Shown here piece after piece: positions 48,615 through 59,224 of a stretch of DNA of 64,000 nucleotides. Location: NCBI RefSeq assembly GCF_001522545.3, contig NC_031783.1, forward strand, positions 3,842,532 through 3,906,531, read 5' to 3'. The notes below the pieces were generated by a model. It made no database searches, had not been told where the DNA came from, and saw only the letters and a list, made by a program, of their open reading frames with translations. Each line of letters opens with the position of its first letter. Within the stretch, counting starts at the first letter, position 1. The DNA is from Parus major (lineage: Eukaryota > Chordata > Aves > Passeriformes > Paridae). The translations under genes and the position numbers were made by a program.

Positions 48615-51600
48615 GAGAAAAAGTGTGAATGTTAGGGTGGAAAGACATCAGTGATGAACTGTGGAATCTTGCATTGTTTTCTAGATGTTAAAAAGGAGGT
48701 TACCAGGTTATTCTATAACCTTTCACCGTAACTTTAGTGACACCACTAATACCACTTATAAAGTGTCATATGACTTTCTAAAGGAATAAGGAAGCTAATA
48801 TTCAGTTTACAGAGGTGCCATCCTGCTGCTTCTGCTCATGAGAGAGGTGGAAAAACTGTCTGAGGGGATAGGAGGGGGGATGATGCACAAAGGTGGCTGA
48901 AATGGTCTCAACAATAATTTCACAAAGTTGCTCTGGCAGCAGCAATCTGAAAGATTGTGAGTAGAGCCAAGATGGAAAAAAAAATGTTAATTGTCAAGTG
49001 GTGTGATGAAGCAAGAATTTAAATTCTCCAGATGGATATGAAGTGCTAGATCTCAGAAATGTTACAGAGAAAAAAAAATCTGCAAGATTTTCCACGAGCT
49101 TTTATGGGAAGTTGAAAAAAGGAGGGCCTGGAAGCTGATGGGCAATAAGAGAAAGTTCTGCTTTGAACTTGAAGCCCTTGTTAGATATCCATGAGGAGAT
49201 TTGACAAGGACAAGCTGTAATTCCAAATGTCTGCATTAGAGAGCTGACCCCATGAGTCATGTGAAAATGTCTTAGGGGTGCTAAGTGCCCAAATATAAGA
49301 TGTGTAGGGAAAAGGGTGGGTGGGGAAGGACAGGCACCTCTTAGGGCCCCTAGAAAAAGCTGATGGCAGACAAGAAGCTGACAGAGATAGAGAGAGGGCA
49401 ATTACAGTGGGAATTATTCTCAGCTGTCTGGCTGGTGGCACAGGAGGTGGGTCAGAGATTGGGTGAGTGTGAAGAACTGGCATTAAGCTTTGGCTTACAA
49501 AACGTTCATTAGAGAGATTTGTCAACCACATTTCCTTAAGCAGGTGGATGGTTTGGGCTGTTAGAGGGAAACTCCTGGATAAGGCTGTGAACTCTGCATC
49601 CAGCAGGTTTGAAGAGGTTGTTTCACACAGAAATGCCAGAGAACTGTAGAAACAGAGGGGAGCAGAGTGGTTATGGAAGAGGGTAAAGAAAGGAAACTGG
49701 TGTCAGAAAGGAAAGAGAAGGATAACCTTACATGAAACAGCTGAGGCCTTAAGGATTCTAGGACAGAAAGGGCTTCCTTGGAATAAAAGGGAATTGGGAT
49801 CATTTTAAGCAGGGCACCAAGCCATGGTTTCAAAGCCTGGCTGGTGTCTGGGAGCTGCAGAGCTCAGAATGAAGTCTGTGTGTCTGTCCTGCTGCTGCCC
49901 AGTGCCCAGGGGCTGCAGTAACAGGGATCAGCATTCCTGCTCTCTCTTTGTGGAAGAAAACCCCAGGTTCTGCAAACTGTCTGACAGTTGTTGCAAAAAG
50001 ATGCTAAATGAGCAGTATGTTCTCCACTTTTATAATGAAATGCAATGTTGGAATAGAAATAAACAGTAGCACAAAACCTCTTCTCTTCAGGAGTCTGAAA
50101 TGGCACTTTCTTAACTTCATACTCTTGCTTTAAGGAGAAAACTATCTATTTTCCTAACGAGGTATTCTAGTGCAGTGGTTTTTTATATGATGCTAAACTT
50201 ATTCTTCTAGTTTTCCTTCATTTGCTTTTAATAATATTTATAAAATAGAATAATCTGTAGGTGCTACCAAATCTGAGCCTTCAGGCTATTGCAATCACAC
50301 AGTTAGAATGTAATTATTTTAAAAAGACAAGTTGTTGTTTTACTGGAAGAGAAGGTAATTGAAACAAAATCAAATAAAGAGTTTGTGGAAAACTCTTGTG
50401 TTTCTCAATATTTTTGCTAATTTTACCATGTGTTACTTCACTGTTTTGCAGGGGTTTTTTTTATTATTTACTTATTTTTCTAACTAACTATTAAATTTTC
50501 TGACCACCTCTCTTAGTTTGAGGCAAAATTGCCTTCATTGCATCTGTGCTGCCCTACTGGAGTAGTTATGCATAATAATGATTTAAACTTGATAACAGCT
50601 GAAGCTTCAAGTTCTATGACTTATTTTTGCCTTTTTATATAGTTCTAAGGCAATTTTTAGGGAAAAAGGGTTTCTGTTTATGAGAAATGTTCACACCAGA
50701 GATAACATATTAAAATAAAAGCAATGGCAAAGGGAAATATTCCTAAGGCAGATCTCTGAATCCACATTTGGGTTCCTTTTTGCTCGTATGTTGGATATAT
50801 TTTTAACTTAAAATACCTTAATAAGCATCTTACACATGGCACATGCAGGTTTTGCAACAGGAAGTTTCAAAGTCTAAATCTGTACTTGTGTCCAAGGGAA
50901 GACTGGGGAATTTAATGGAAAAGAAATCGTAAACAAACACAAAGTTGTCCCAAGAAATTTCAAACCCACAAAGTTCTGTGAGTGGGAGAGCACTCAGGGG
51001 AATGTTTATTCCTCCTCTGCCCTCCTACAAATGAGGGAGCCCAAAATTAGGAGCAGTTCAGAGGGTGGAAATGTGAAAGCAGCTATTTCCTTTAAATGGA
51101 GGAGTTCTCTCAGTCAGTCCTCCTGTAATTATGAAATGGCTACCTGAGGGAAAAAATAACAGCAAACAGATGGAATGAAGCTGTTGTCCTCAAAGTAATA
51201 TTAGAAAAAAACCCCTCAGACTAATTATTTTTGATCTGAAGCTCCCTGCCTTTGTTATTTACCCGCCCAGCCTACAGTGACAGCTCTAGGAATTAGTGGT
51301 AACCTAATTATTGTCATTAAGCAGGTGCACCCAGTGTGGGTTTTCTTGTGTTGGACTTTATTTTTATTTGTTTGTTTGCAAATCTCCATGACATCCAGAA
51401 GTAAATGCAAAAGGGCAGACAACAATTAGGCATACCTAGAAAAACAACTCTCAAAAAAGATATTTGGAATAATTATCTGTTTTGCAGTACCAAGTCAGCA
51501 GTTTTTGCAAACTTCAAAATAAGATTATAAAAGATGAAACAGGAAAGCCTTTTTCAGCTTTTAAAAAAGATGTAAACAATTTTAAAGTGTACCCTTGCCC

Positions 51601-53045
51601 TGGGAGAGTTTAGAAGTATTTCTAATCAATTAAAGTATAATAGAAGTATTTTCCTGGATGATAATGCATTTTTCCTGATAATTTCTTAATTTCTAGAATG
51701 CTTAATTATAGCTCTCAGGGGTGTGAGGTTAAGGCAGTATGTTTCCATGTTGAAACTGTATTCCTTTTTTCAGCAGGATTCCTTTTTTTATTCTTTTTTT
51801 ATTTGAGGTTTTTTGTTGTGTGTTGTTTTTTTTTTTTTTTCTAAGAGGTATTTGTCTTTCCTTCAAATCTTTGAGAAATCAGAAGGTTCCTGCCTAATCC
51901 CAGGGGCTGTAAAGGGTATTTATGAGTCAGGTTTGTGAAATTCTGTTTGTTAGAGATGAATGGGCCTTTCAAAACAGCACCCCTCCAAAAAAAAAATAAT
52001 TAAAGAAAAACTGAATCTCATCAGGGATTATCAGTGGCTGCAGATTTTGCTCTGAGCAAGTGCAGGGACCAGGTGAGTCAAGCAGGTGGCTGAGTCCCTT
52101 GTGAGGTTGGAGTTGAAAGACAGAAATCATCTGGTTAAACATGTCCTGAAAAGGCAAAGGTGCAAAGTCCAAAATGAATTCTGGGATCTGGCTGTAAGTT
52201 AGTGTAAGAGTCACCAGCACAAATGGCAATGGTTTGGGCTTTCCTCTCCTCTTAGAAAGTTAAATTTGTAAACTTAGAGTTATCGGTTATGAAATTAATG
52301 GTTGTGTTTTCTCCATTCTTTTTAGTGCTGTAATTGATGTTACCAATTTCAACTCGAAAGTACCTTTAGTCAAAAAGAAAAAACACATTGTAAAGGAATG
52401 CAAATCCCTTAAAAAAAACTTGAAGTGGTTTTTCCTTTGATTTTAGCAGTTTTCTACAGTACAGAATGATGACCTTGTGGTACCTTTACTTTTTGTTTCT
52501 TCACAGTTGAGAAGATTCCTGTTTATATTGTGATTGCTTTAACTGTATTTGTTACAGGTCTCCTGAGAACCTCTGCAGTAACACTGGTTTTCCCACTCAG
52601 TTTAGATAAAAAAGCAATCACTCTCACCCCAAAAAACCCCAAAACATAATACAGACATGAAAAAATAATGGGTCTGATCCTTTAAAATCTTAAATACGTG
52701 CAACCATGGAAATGTTTGGCACAGGAGTGAAAGGTGGGAAGAAAATCTTTAGGAATTTCAGTTAAGGAGTGCATCCAGCCAGGGCTATGAAACATCTGTG
52801 CTGCTGGGTGTGCTTTTCCTACAGCTCCATCCTCTCCTCTGCTGCTGCCTGCAGCTGCCCTCGTGTGCTCCAGCCTCCTCAGGGGCTGAACAAACTCCAG
52901 CCACGCTCCAACACGCCACTTTTCCTTGTGCTGTCACAGAAAAGGAGCTCAAACTGACAACAGAACATCACTGAAATTAGGATTTTCTAATCTGAAAGTT
53001 ATAAATTGTATCCGTTGTGAAAAGGACAAAAATACTTTCTAATTA
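48615..53045. other. Gene-free stretch
   Basis: The segment 48.8-49.85 kb is purine-rich on the plus strand with minus-strand frames (49102-49531, 49561-49833) that lack any domain. The rest is AT-rich unique DNA with T-runs near 51780-51840. The region around 50500-50650 (tagttatgcataataatg) has a regulatory look but is not called. Confidence 0.5.
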
Positions 53046-53049
53046 GTCC

Positions 53050-53420
53050 ACCGCTTTAATAATTAAATGCATATAGTAGTATATGGAACTTGTTTGTTTT
53101 TGCAGTTGCAGCAAAATAATCCAATTAAGCCTTACAATTTCTTTTTCTTCCCTTCCTAAATTAGCCTACCACATTAGTAATCTGTGTGTGTACCAATTTT
53201 AGTCGTCGTTTCTGTACAAATAGAATTTTAATTGCAAATGACACATTGTTTGGTGCACATATTGATAGCTTCCCAGTGCGTTACATGCTTGGGGTTTATG
53301 AAGCCTTTCATATGGTTTCATGTTGACACTTCTAAGTCCTCATTTTCACAGGTACATGTTAGGGACCTGGTTGATAGATTTGCTTATAACTATATAATGC
53401 AACAATATATCCTTTAAAAG
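53050..53420. promoter_or_regulatory. Candidate conserved non-coding element
   Basis: Unique sequence with ctttaataattaaatgcat, ataatccaattaagcc (K50 and NK-like words), ttttagtcgtcgtttctg with two nearby CpGs, ttttaattgcaaatgaca (octamer-like) and ccagtgcgttacatg. It stops just before a repeat-rich block containing an LTR. Composition is the only support. Confidence 0.35.
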
Positions 53421-53471
53421 GAAATATAGGCTAATTTTAGAATTCTTTTTATATCCTCTTTCTAAGAAAAT

Positions 53472-53493
53472 AAATGGATGGTTTCATCCATTT
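53472..53493. other. Perfect 9-bp hairpin
   Basis: The arm aaatggatg (53472-53480), loop gttt and arm catccattt (53485-53493) are exactly complementary. The hairpin lies between the candidate conserved element and the LTR and could mark a repeat edge. Confidence 0.4.
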
Positions 53494-53699
53494 GTGAGAA
53501 TAAAACCAAATCCCAGCCAAGTTCAAGTTTATTCAACAAGAGGAGGATGTGTAAGTTACAAGGCAAGAGAGAAGCCATGAAAGATGTTTGAAGCCCACCT
53601 CTGGCAGTGGGAGCCCCTGTTAAAGTTTCTCTAGCCCCATTTACCCTGTCTGCAGCGAGGCACAGGGGGCACTGGGCGTGTGGGAAGCTGGGGTTTGAT
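53494..53699. other. Unassigned segment beside LTR
   Basis: On the minus strand it contains aataaacttgaacttggctg, which resembles the poly(A)-signal/R junction of the neighbouring LTR (aataaaacttgttctcttg). It may be part of a second, diverged LTR-like piece. The similarity is short and the boundaries are unknown. Confidence 0.25.
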
Positions 53700-54056
53700 T
53701 GTTGTGCTGTATTAGGAATGGCAGAAACACAACACGGGCTCTCTTGGCTGGCTTGCACAAGAGAACAAGTTTTATTATTCCAGATCTTTTATAGACAGAT
53801 CCAAGAAGTAAAACTCTCATTGGTCATTAAACCAACACACCACCATCACTGGACAATTGGGAACAACACCCCTTGAATGTTTCTTACAAGTAAACAAGGA
53901 TCCAAACAACACCTGCAGAGGTTGTTTTCCCTCTCCAAGGGCTGTTTGGATTCCTCCTGATGATTTCCCAGGCCAGTCTGAGAAAGTTCTGTGACTTGGT
54001 TTCACACAGGCCCAAGCTAATGCCTGAAGCCTAAAATCTGTTATTTGGCCATTGTC
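53700..54056 (-). mobile_element. Avian ERV LTR, solo or 3' copy, inverted
   Basis: Read on the minus strand, the promoter signals are in order: CCAAT words at 53856-53860 and 53819-53823, TATA box tataaaa at 53787-53793, then the poly(A) signal aataaa at 53771-53776, followed by an R/U5-like stretch ending in cacaaca at 53700. A poly(A) signal lying between the TATA box and the expected start site is the arrangement known from avian alpharetroviruses with a short R. No tRNA primer-binding site follows U5, so this is not an intact 5' LTR. The U3 start is uncertain; tgac at 54056 is a guess. No target duplication was found. Confidence 0.5.
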
Positions 54057-54180
54057 AGTTCCCACGTTTGGTTCTGCCTGCAGGGATGGGGCTGAGCCAC
54101 CTTGGGTGGTGCCTTGGGTGGTGTTTTGGGTGCTGTGCCGGGTGCTGGGCTCAGTGTTTCCCGTTCCCAGCCCGTCCCTG

Positions 54181-54387
54181 CGGGTGCCGTCCATCCGCTG
54201 CGGGTGCCGTCCATCCGCTGCGGGTGCCACCCATCCTCTGCGGGTGCCGTCCATCCGCTGCGGGTGCCGTCCATCCGCTGCGGGTGCCGTCCATCCGCTG
54301 CGGGTGCCGTCCATCCGCTGCGGGTGCCGTCCATCCGCTGCGGGTGCCGTCCATCCGCTGCGGGTGCCGTCCATCCGCTGCGGGTGC
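54181..54387. repeat. 20-bp CpG-dense minisatellite, ten copies
   Basis: The unit cgggtgccgtccatccgctg occurs ten times from 54181 to 54380, with a partial copy to 54387. One copy (54221-54240) has substitutions that remove CpGs. Each standard unit carries three CpGs, making this the most CpG-dense spot in the window. Because 20 is not a multiple of 3, all frames cycle through the same 60-bp pattern with no stop. This explains the long overlapping arginine/cysteine-rich frames on both strands (53817-54658); they are not genes. Confidence 0.97.
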
Positions 54388-54468
54388 TCCGCGCTGCCGC
54401 GGGCTTGCAGCAACGCCTCGCAATGCTGGCGGAGCAACGCTGCCTCTTCCCAGCAAACCTCCCAGGGA
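54388..54468. other. GC-rich flank of the minisatellite
   Basis: The segment contains ccgcgctgccgcgggct and further CpGs, so the CpG-rich domain extends beyond the tandem units. It may be the sequence in which the repeat arose, possibly part of the retroviral insert. Confidence 0.4.
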
Positions 54469-54469
54469 C

Positions 54470-54910
54470 CAAATTAATGGATCTCATATTGTATTGATTG
54501 TGGCCAATAAGTGCCTAAATGATGTGATGCAAGGCAGAGGGATTATGAAGGGAAGAGGGAAGAGGCAGCTTGGAAGAAATATGCGGTTTAATTACAGGAT
54601 GAATTTCACCAATCTACCTCCCCCTAGGAATTTAACAAATAGGACTAAGTGCACTTAGCTGTTCTTGACATCTGTTGAAATGATATCTGCCCGTGATGAG
54701 GGAATCATGGGGATTGGTCTGAGGGTATTGTCAGGATCAGTGAGCCGCAGGAAACTGCTTCTCTGGCTACAAAATTAGACGACAGAAAAGCCTGCATTAG
54801 CAGTTTTAGGTCAAGCTGTAATGATTACGATTTCCATAACAGATTCTGCTTTCTGATTTAATGACACCGGCTCTGTCTTTACAAAGATGCTAAGTAAATA
54901 TTTAAAATGG
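54470..54910. promoter_or_regulatory. Candidate conserved non-coding element
   Basis: Unique sequence dense in homeodomain and CCAAT-like words: aaattaatgg, attgattgtggccaataag, gcggtttaattacagg, gggattggtctgag (K50 type), gtaatgattacgatttcc and tgatttaatgacaccggc. Retained CpGs occur at tgcggt, gcccgtg, gagccgc, agacgaca, ttacgat and accggc. No convincing frame exists. It begins immediately after the GC-rich minisatellite, so a mobile insertion seems to abut it. Confidence 0.45.
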
Positions 54911-54914
54911 TGTT

Positions 54915-57900
54915 GAAACATAAGCAATGAAATATACATATAAGCTGGAATCAAAATCAATTCCTGGGACTGGTGTTGGTGGAAACTTGATCTATGACTT
55001 TCAAGAGAAATGTCCAAGTTTACACCTTTTTTATGATCTGCTATGACATGTTATGAAGCTCAGAATCTCTTAGGTAAACAATGGAAAGGTGTAAAACCCA
55101 GGGAACACAAAAGCTGGAGCATCAGCTTAAATTCTCTAGGAAGACAAGCATGGTGAAGAGTGATACTGTGTATTTGCTCATTTTGATTACATCTATAATT
55201 CAGCAGGAAGTATGTGTTGCTTAATGCTTTCTACTGCATTTTATAGTATTTATACTATACCTCTGCACCAGAGAACCTGGCAATACCTTTAAAGCCCTCA
55301 GAGACATAAGTTTCTTTGCATTATTTGAAAGCTGTGTTTTCTTGCACTTGGAGCATTTATGTGTGTATTGCCTCATAAATTACTTGTCATTTCCTTTGAA
55401 AAAGTAATGAACATTTATTTGAGGAGGTAGAAACAGAAGGTGAGAGTGTGTATCCTGTTATCTGCGCTGTCTGTGCCTCACTGCCTGCATGTGCATTGAC
55501 TCTGCCTTTTGCCCATGCAAGAACTAAAAATCCACAATATTAAGCCCAGGGAGGAGATTGTTTCTTTTGTATGTAATGCCTGCAGTGTGCTTGTTCTGTG
55601 ATTTCCATATAGAATTTGAAAGCAAAAATATCTGGCTCATTCATTTTACTGTAAAAGACAAATAAAGTCTTAGGGATATATGAAATATTTATTGTTAGGG
55701 ATTTTTAAATATTGAGTCATTGAGGATGGGATTTTAGTTTGTGTGGCCATGCAGCATTTTCCTGAAAATTACTCTGATTTCACATCCGTCTGAATTCCTG
55801 ATGCCTTTCCCTGTTTTACTGCAATGGGGTTAACTGGGAAAACGCATCCCAAACACGGTAAATCACAGCAATGTTAAAAATTTAGTGTTCTGCTTGGCTT
55901 TTATTTTCTTGTTAAGTTCCTGAAAACAGAAATACGTTTGCATTAGCAATCCACAAAAATACCAAGACACACAGGTTTTGCATTCCTGCTCTGTTTTTAG
56001 AGCCCCCCGACCCCCAGTGATGTCTGTGTGAGGAGCTGGGCTCAGCCTCCCCTGGTGCTCATGGAGAGTTTTATCCAGTTGAGCTTTCCTGTGGAAGCAA
56101 ACCTCAGGGATCTCTGCAGAACCAACAGGCCAAAGTGCAGCCATCACTTCTTAGAAATGTGCAGGAAAGCAGAAGATTGTGTTTGAAAATCTGGAGAGGC
56201 TCCAATAGGCTACACCAATGTCAGAACCAAAACATTTTAGTACCCATTTTGCCCAGCAGACTGAGTCAGTGGGTCACTGTATACAAAAAAGAAAGCAGCT
56301 GATTCCCTCTTGAAAACACAAAAAAATAGAAGGAAAAAAAAAATAAATTAGCACATTCTTCTCTAAGAGTGGACTTGTAGTTACAATTTAAAAATCCTTT
56401 ATTAATATTTCAGTTGCAAGATTTGGGATTGCTTTCCAATATCCTTTGAAATAGGGTGTGATGTAAAATAAAACCCCAAATATCTGAGAAATTAAAAATT
56501 ATTTGCACACCAAGCATAATTATTACCTTATTTTTAGAGCTGACTTTATTTGATATCTCATTGCCAACTTTCCTGAAACAGGAAAGTTATTGTTCTTAGC
56601 ACATATTGTCTGGTAATAGGATTAAACAGAATGTTAATTTGTTTCCCTTTGCAGCTAAAATACTGTGGTCTTTTTAACAGAAATAAAATAGGTTGGTTTT
56701 TTTTTCTCCATGTGTACATATTAAATTATAATATATTTATTATTACTAGGTAAGTTGTTTTGTTTTTACTTTTACGTGAATATGAGCTCTCTGCCATAGT
56801 GTATCATATCTCAGAGCAACTTCAAAACCTCTGTGATGTAACTTATCTAGGCTAAAATTCTCTAGGCTAAGTTTGTTCAAATCTCGTACCCATAATTAGG
56901 CATCTAAATATAATGGCCTGATTCTTGAAAGATGTGAGCACTTTTAGGTACAGGGACTTGCTAAGATTTGCTGTGCTCTGCATTTCAAAATCCAGGCCAT
57001 ATATGTAGGCAGCCTAAATATAGATTCATGAACTAATTTAAGACTTAAATAGACTTCAAATGCTGTGGCATGTTGCTTAGTTCATGCTATTCCTGATGGA
57101 GAAAAGCAGTGATTCCAGCAGTGATCCTCGTCTGCCTGGCACTGATGGAGAAGGGTTGCTCCGTGGTTTTCAAAGTGCTTTTGAAAGCTCTGTAACAGCT
57201 CAATGTTGTATTGTACTATCCCTGTTTAAAGTTCTGTCTTTTATGTTCCAAATTTCCTAAGAATGAAATGGAAAATTGTTTAGGTGGAGCCCTTTCAGTG
57301 GGACTGAATTATGTATGGATAATGTGAAATGCCTGCTCTCTTCAAAGCCAGGATGTTTAAGGGGGAACACATTTACTTGCTTTGAATAAAACTCATTTTA
57401 TATTTAACAAAGCATTTCCACCTGTCAGACACTGTGTTCCTTTTTCTTCCTTTGTCAGTGGTATTTTCATGGCTTACAGAAAAAATGGTTCAGGAGTTGC
57501 TTTGTTTTTTTGAATTAGAATAAATGGTAAGAAAAACTTCAGTTGTAAGTGGCTTTTATCCATTAATTTAGATTCCTCAAGACAAAACAAGATATTTAAA
57601 GATGCGATATCACTGTCACAAAATCTCAGTGTAGTTGTTATTGCTAATACCTTGTAGTTCTCACCAGTCCTGGCTTTGGCAACCAAATGAGAGAGAGTGA
57701 TGAAAAAAAAACAATTATTCTTCATTTAATGAGGTCATTGTGCCTGCAAACCAGTCCAGAAAGTCCAAACTAGAATTTGAATGTATTCATTAACACCATT
57801 TAGTCTTTGTCCAACTTTCAGTTAATTTTCCTATATTTAAATTTGGTGTCTCTTATTAATTGAGGCTTCTTATAATGGGTGGGATGTGGATGATTGGAAA

Positions 57901-58785
57901 TGGAGCTATAATAGTGAACCAGCACTAACATTGTTCTTTCAGGTTTCAGGTTGGTTCAGTTTGATGATTTTTATTTTTTTTTTGTTTTGGGTTTTTTTGA
58001 TTTGCTGATTTTTTTTCTCTTTTTTTTTTTAATCACATTATTTTTATGGATGTTAAAAAGTACAGGCATTGATCTGAATATGTTCTGTAGCAGGCAGAGA
58101 CAATTTTATAAAGAATATTCAGAAGTATATTATTGCACTTTCATGTATTGTCTGTGTTTTATTAGAAAATGACACTAACTCTATCCTCCTCTTTAAAGAA
58201 AATTTTCAGAAATGAATAGCAATGTTTGTGACACAGGGTAACAGAAGAATGGTGTTGAGCAAATATTGTGGTTCACTGTTTCTCCCAATGCCCCATCATT
58301 TCATTCTCCCTCTCACTGTGAAGAGACTTTCCTACACACTTCTTTACCCTCTGAAGGAAGAGTGAGGCTGAAAAAACTAGAGCTATCACGGTGTTAGAAA
58401 AATATCAACAATCAAGTTGTTAACATATTTCCACATCTCACGAACCTGCTGTCAGTCTAAACAAGGCAGGAAAACTCTTGCGCTGATGTGAAATCTCTGC
58501 GATTCCTTGGAAGCTCGGTGTTTTCAGCATTCAGCTTTCAGACCAGCTGCTGCTGAGCCAACTCAAGAGTGTGATTTATTTTTATTTTTTTTAAAAAAAA
58601 AACTCTTCCCAGTGATGAATTTAGTTACTTTCTTGCCCCCTCTTTTTTTCAAGCAACACGAGTCATTCATAAACACTTTGTGGTTTAGGCAGCAAAGTGG
58701 GAGCAGGAGTATCTAAAGAAAAAGGAAAAAAAAAAAAACACCAAGAAAATGTGTAGCCAGAATGACAAATCCTTAGGCACAGCTA
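54915..58785. other. Gene-free stretch
   Basis: AT-rich unique DNA. A 10-bp perfect hairpin at 56566-56588 is listed separately. T-rich low complexity occurs at 57966-58031. The frames at 55863-56147 and 57474-57725 show no recognisable domain. Confidence 0.5.
56566..56588. other. Perfect 10-bp hairpin with paired ETS-type cores
   Basis: The arm aactttcctg (56566-56575), loop aaa and arm caggaaagtt (56579-56588) are exactly complementary. Each arm contains a GGAA/TTCC core flanked as in ETS sites (caggaa), placed head to head. The symmetry fits a dimer site, but no neighbouring promoter is visible. Confidence 0.45.
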
Positions 58786-58789
58786 TAAA

Positions 58790-59220
58790 GCACACAAATC
58801 AGTAGCACAGAGCCATAAGAATATATTGACTGTGGCTCAATCTCATCAGAAGATTGATCAATCCAGCTGACTTGCATTAATTGTGAAACAGAAGGAACGC
58901 CGCGATCAATGATAGGCATGAAAGTGCAGCGGTAATGATGCCACATCCAGCTAATCCAATAATGGAGAACCTGATGGATAGCATATTGGAATTCCACTGC
59001 TTGGGCCCTTGTCACAATAAAGTATATCCTGCAATTATGGGGAAAAATCGAGCAGGCAGCAGTGGAGGCAGCCTAATCGGGCAGCGCCGCAGTCGTTCTC
59101 CTGATTAAACACCGCGTTAAGTGGCACTCAAACACTGCAACTCGGCTGGGGTCTAAGAGGTAATCCTTAAATTCATGTCAAACCCTCTATTTTAATCGAA
59201 GCAAACTATGAATATTAAGA
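58790..59220. promoter_or_regulatory. Strong candidate conserved regulatory element
   Basis: Unique sequence with about a dozen CpGs in a CpG-poor region (aacgccgcgatc, agcggt, aatcgagc, taatcggg, gcgccgcagtcg, accgcg, ctcggc). Clustered developmental-factor words include the 10-bp palindrome attgatcaat (58853-58862), gcattaattg, ctaatccaat (K50/OTX-like, near 58951), gatcaatgat, cacaataaag (SOX-like) and ctgattaaac. The only frame, 80 codons on the minus strand, has no domain. Such CpG retention without a promoter or ORF is typical of deeply conserved enhancers. No target gene can be named. Confidence 0.5.
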
Positions 59221-59224
59221 TGTG

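Noticed and set aside
53817..54658. Five overlapping frames of 101-206 codons, one resembling a secreted repeat protein
   Set aside because: They are produced by the stop-free 20-bp minisatellite read in all frames and are open on both strands. The non-repeat parts lie in LTR-like DNA.
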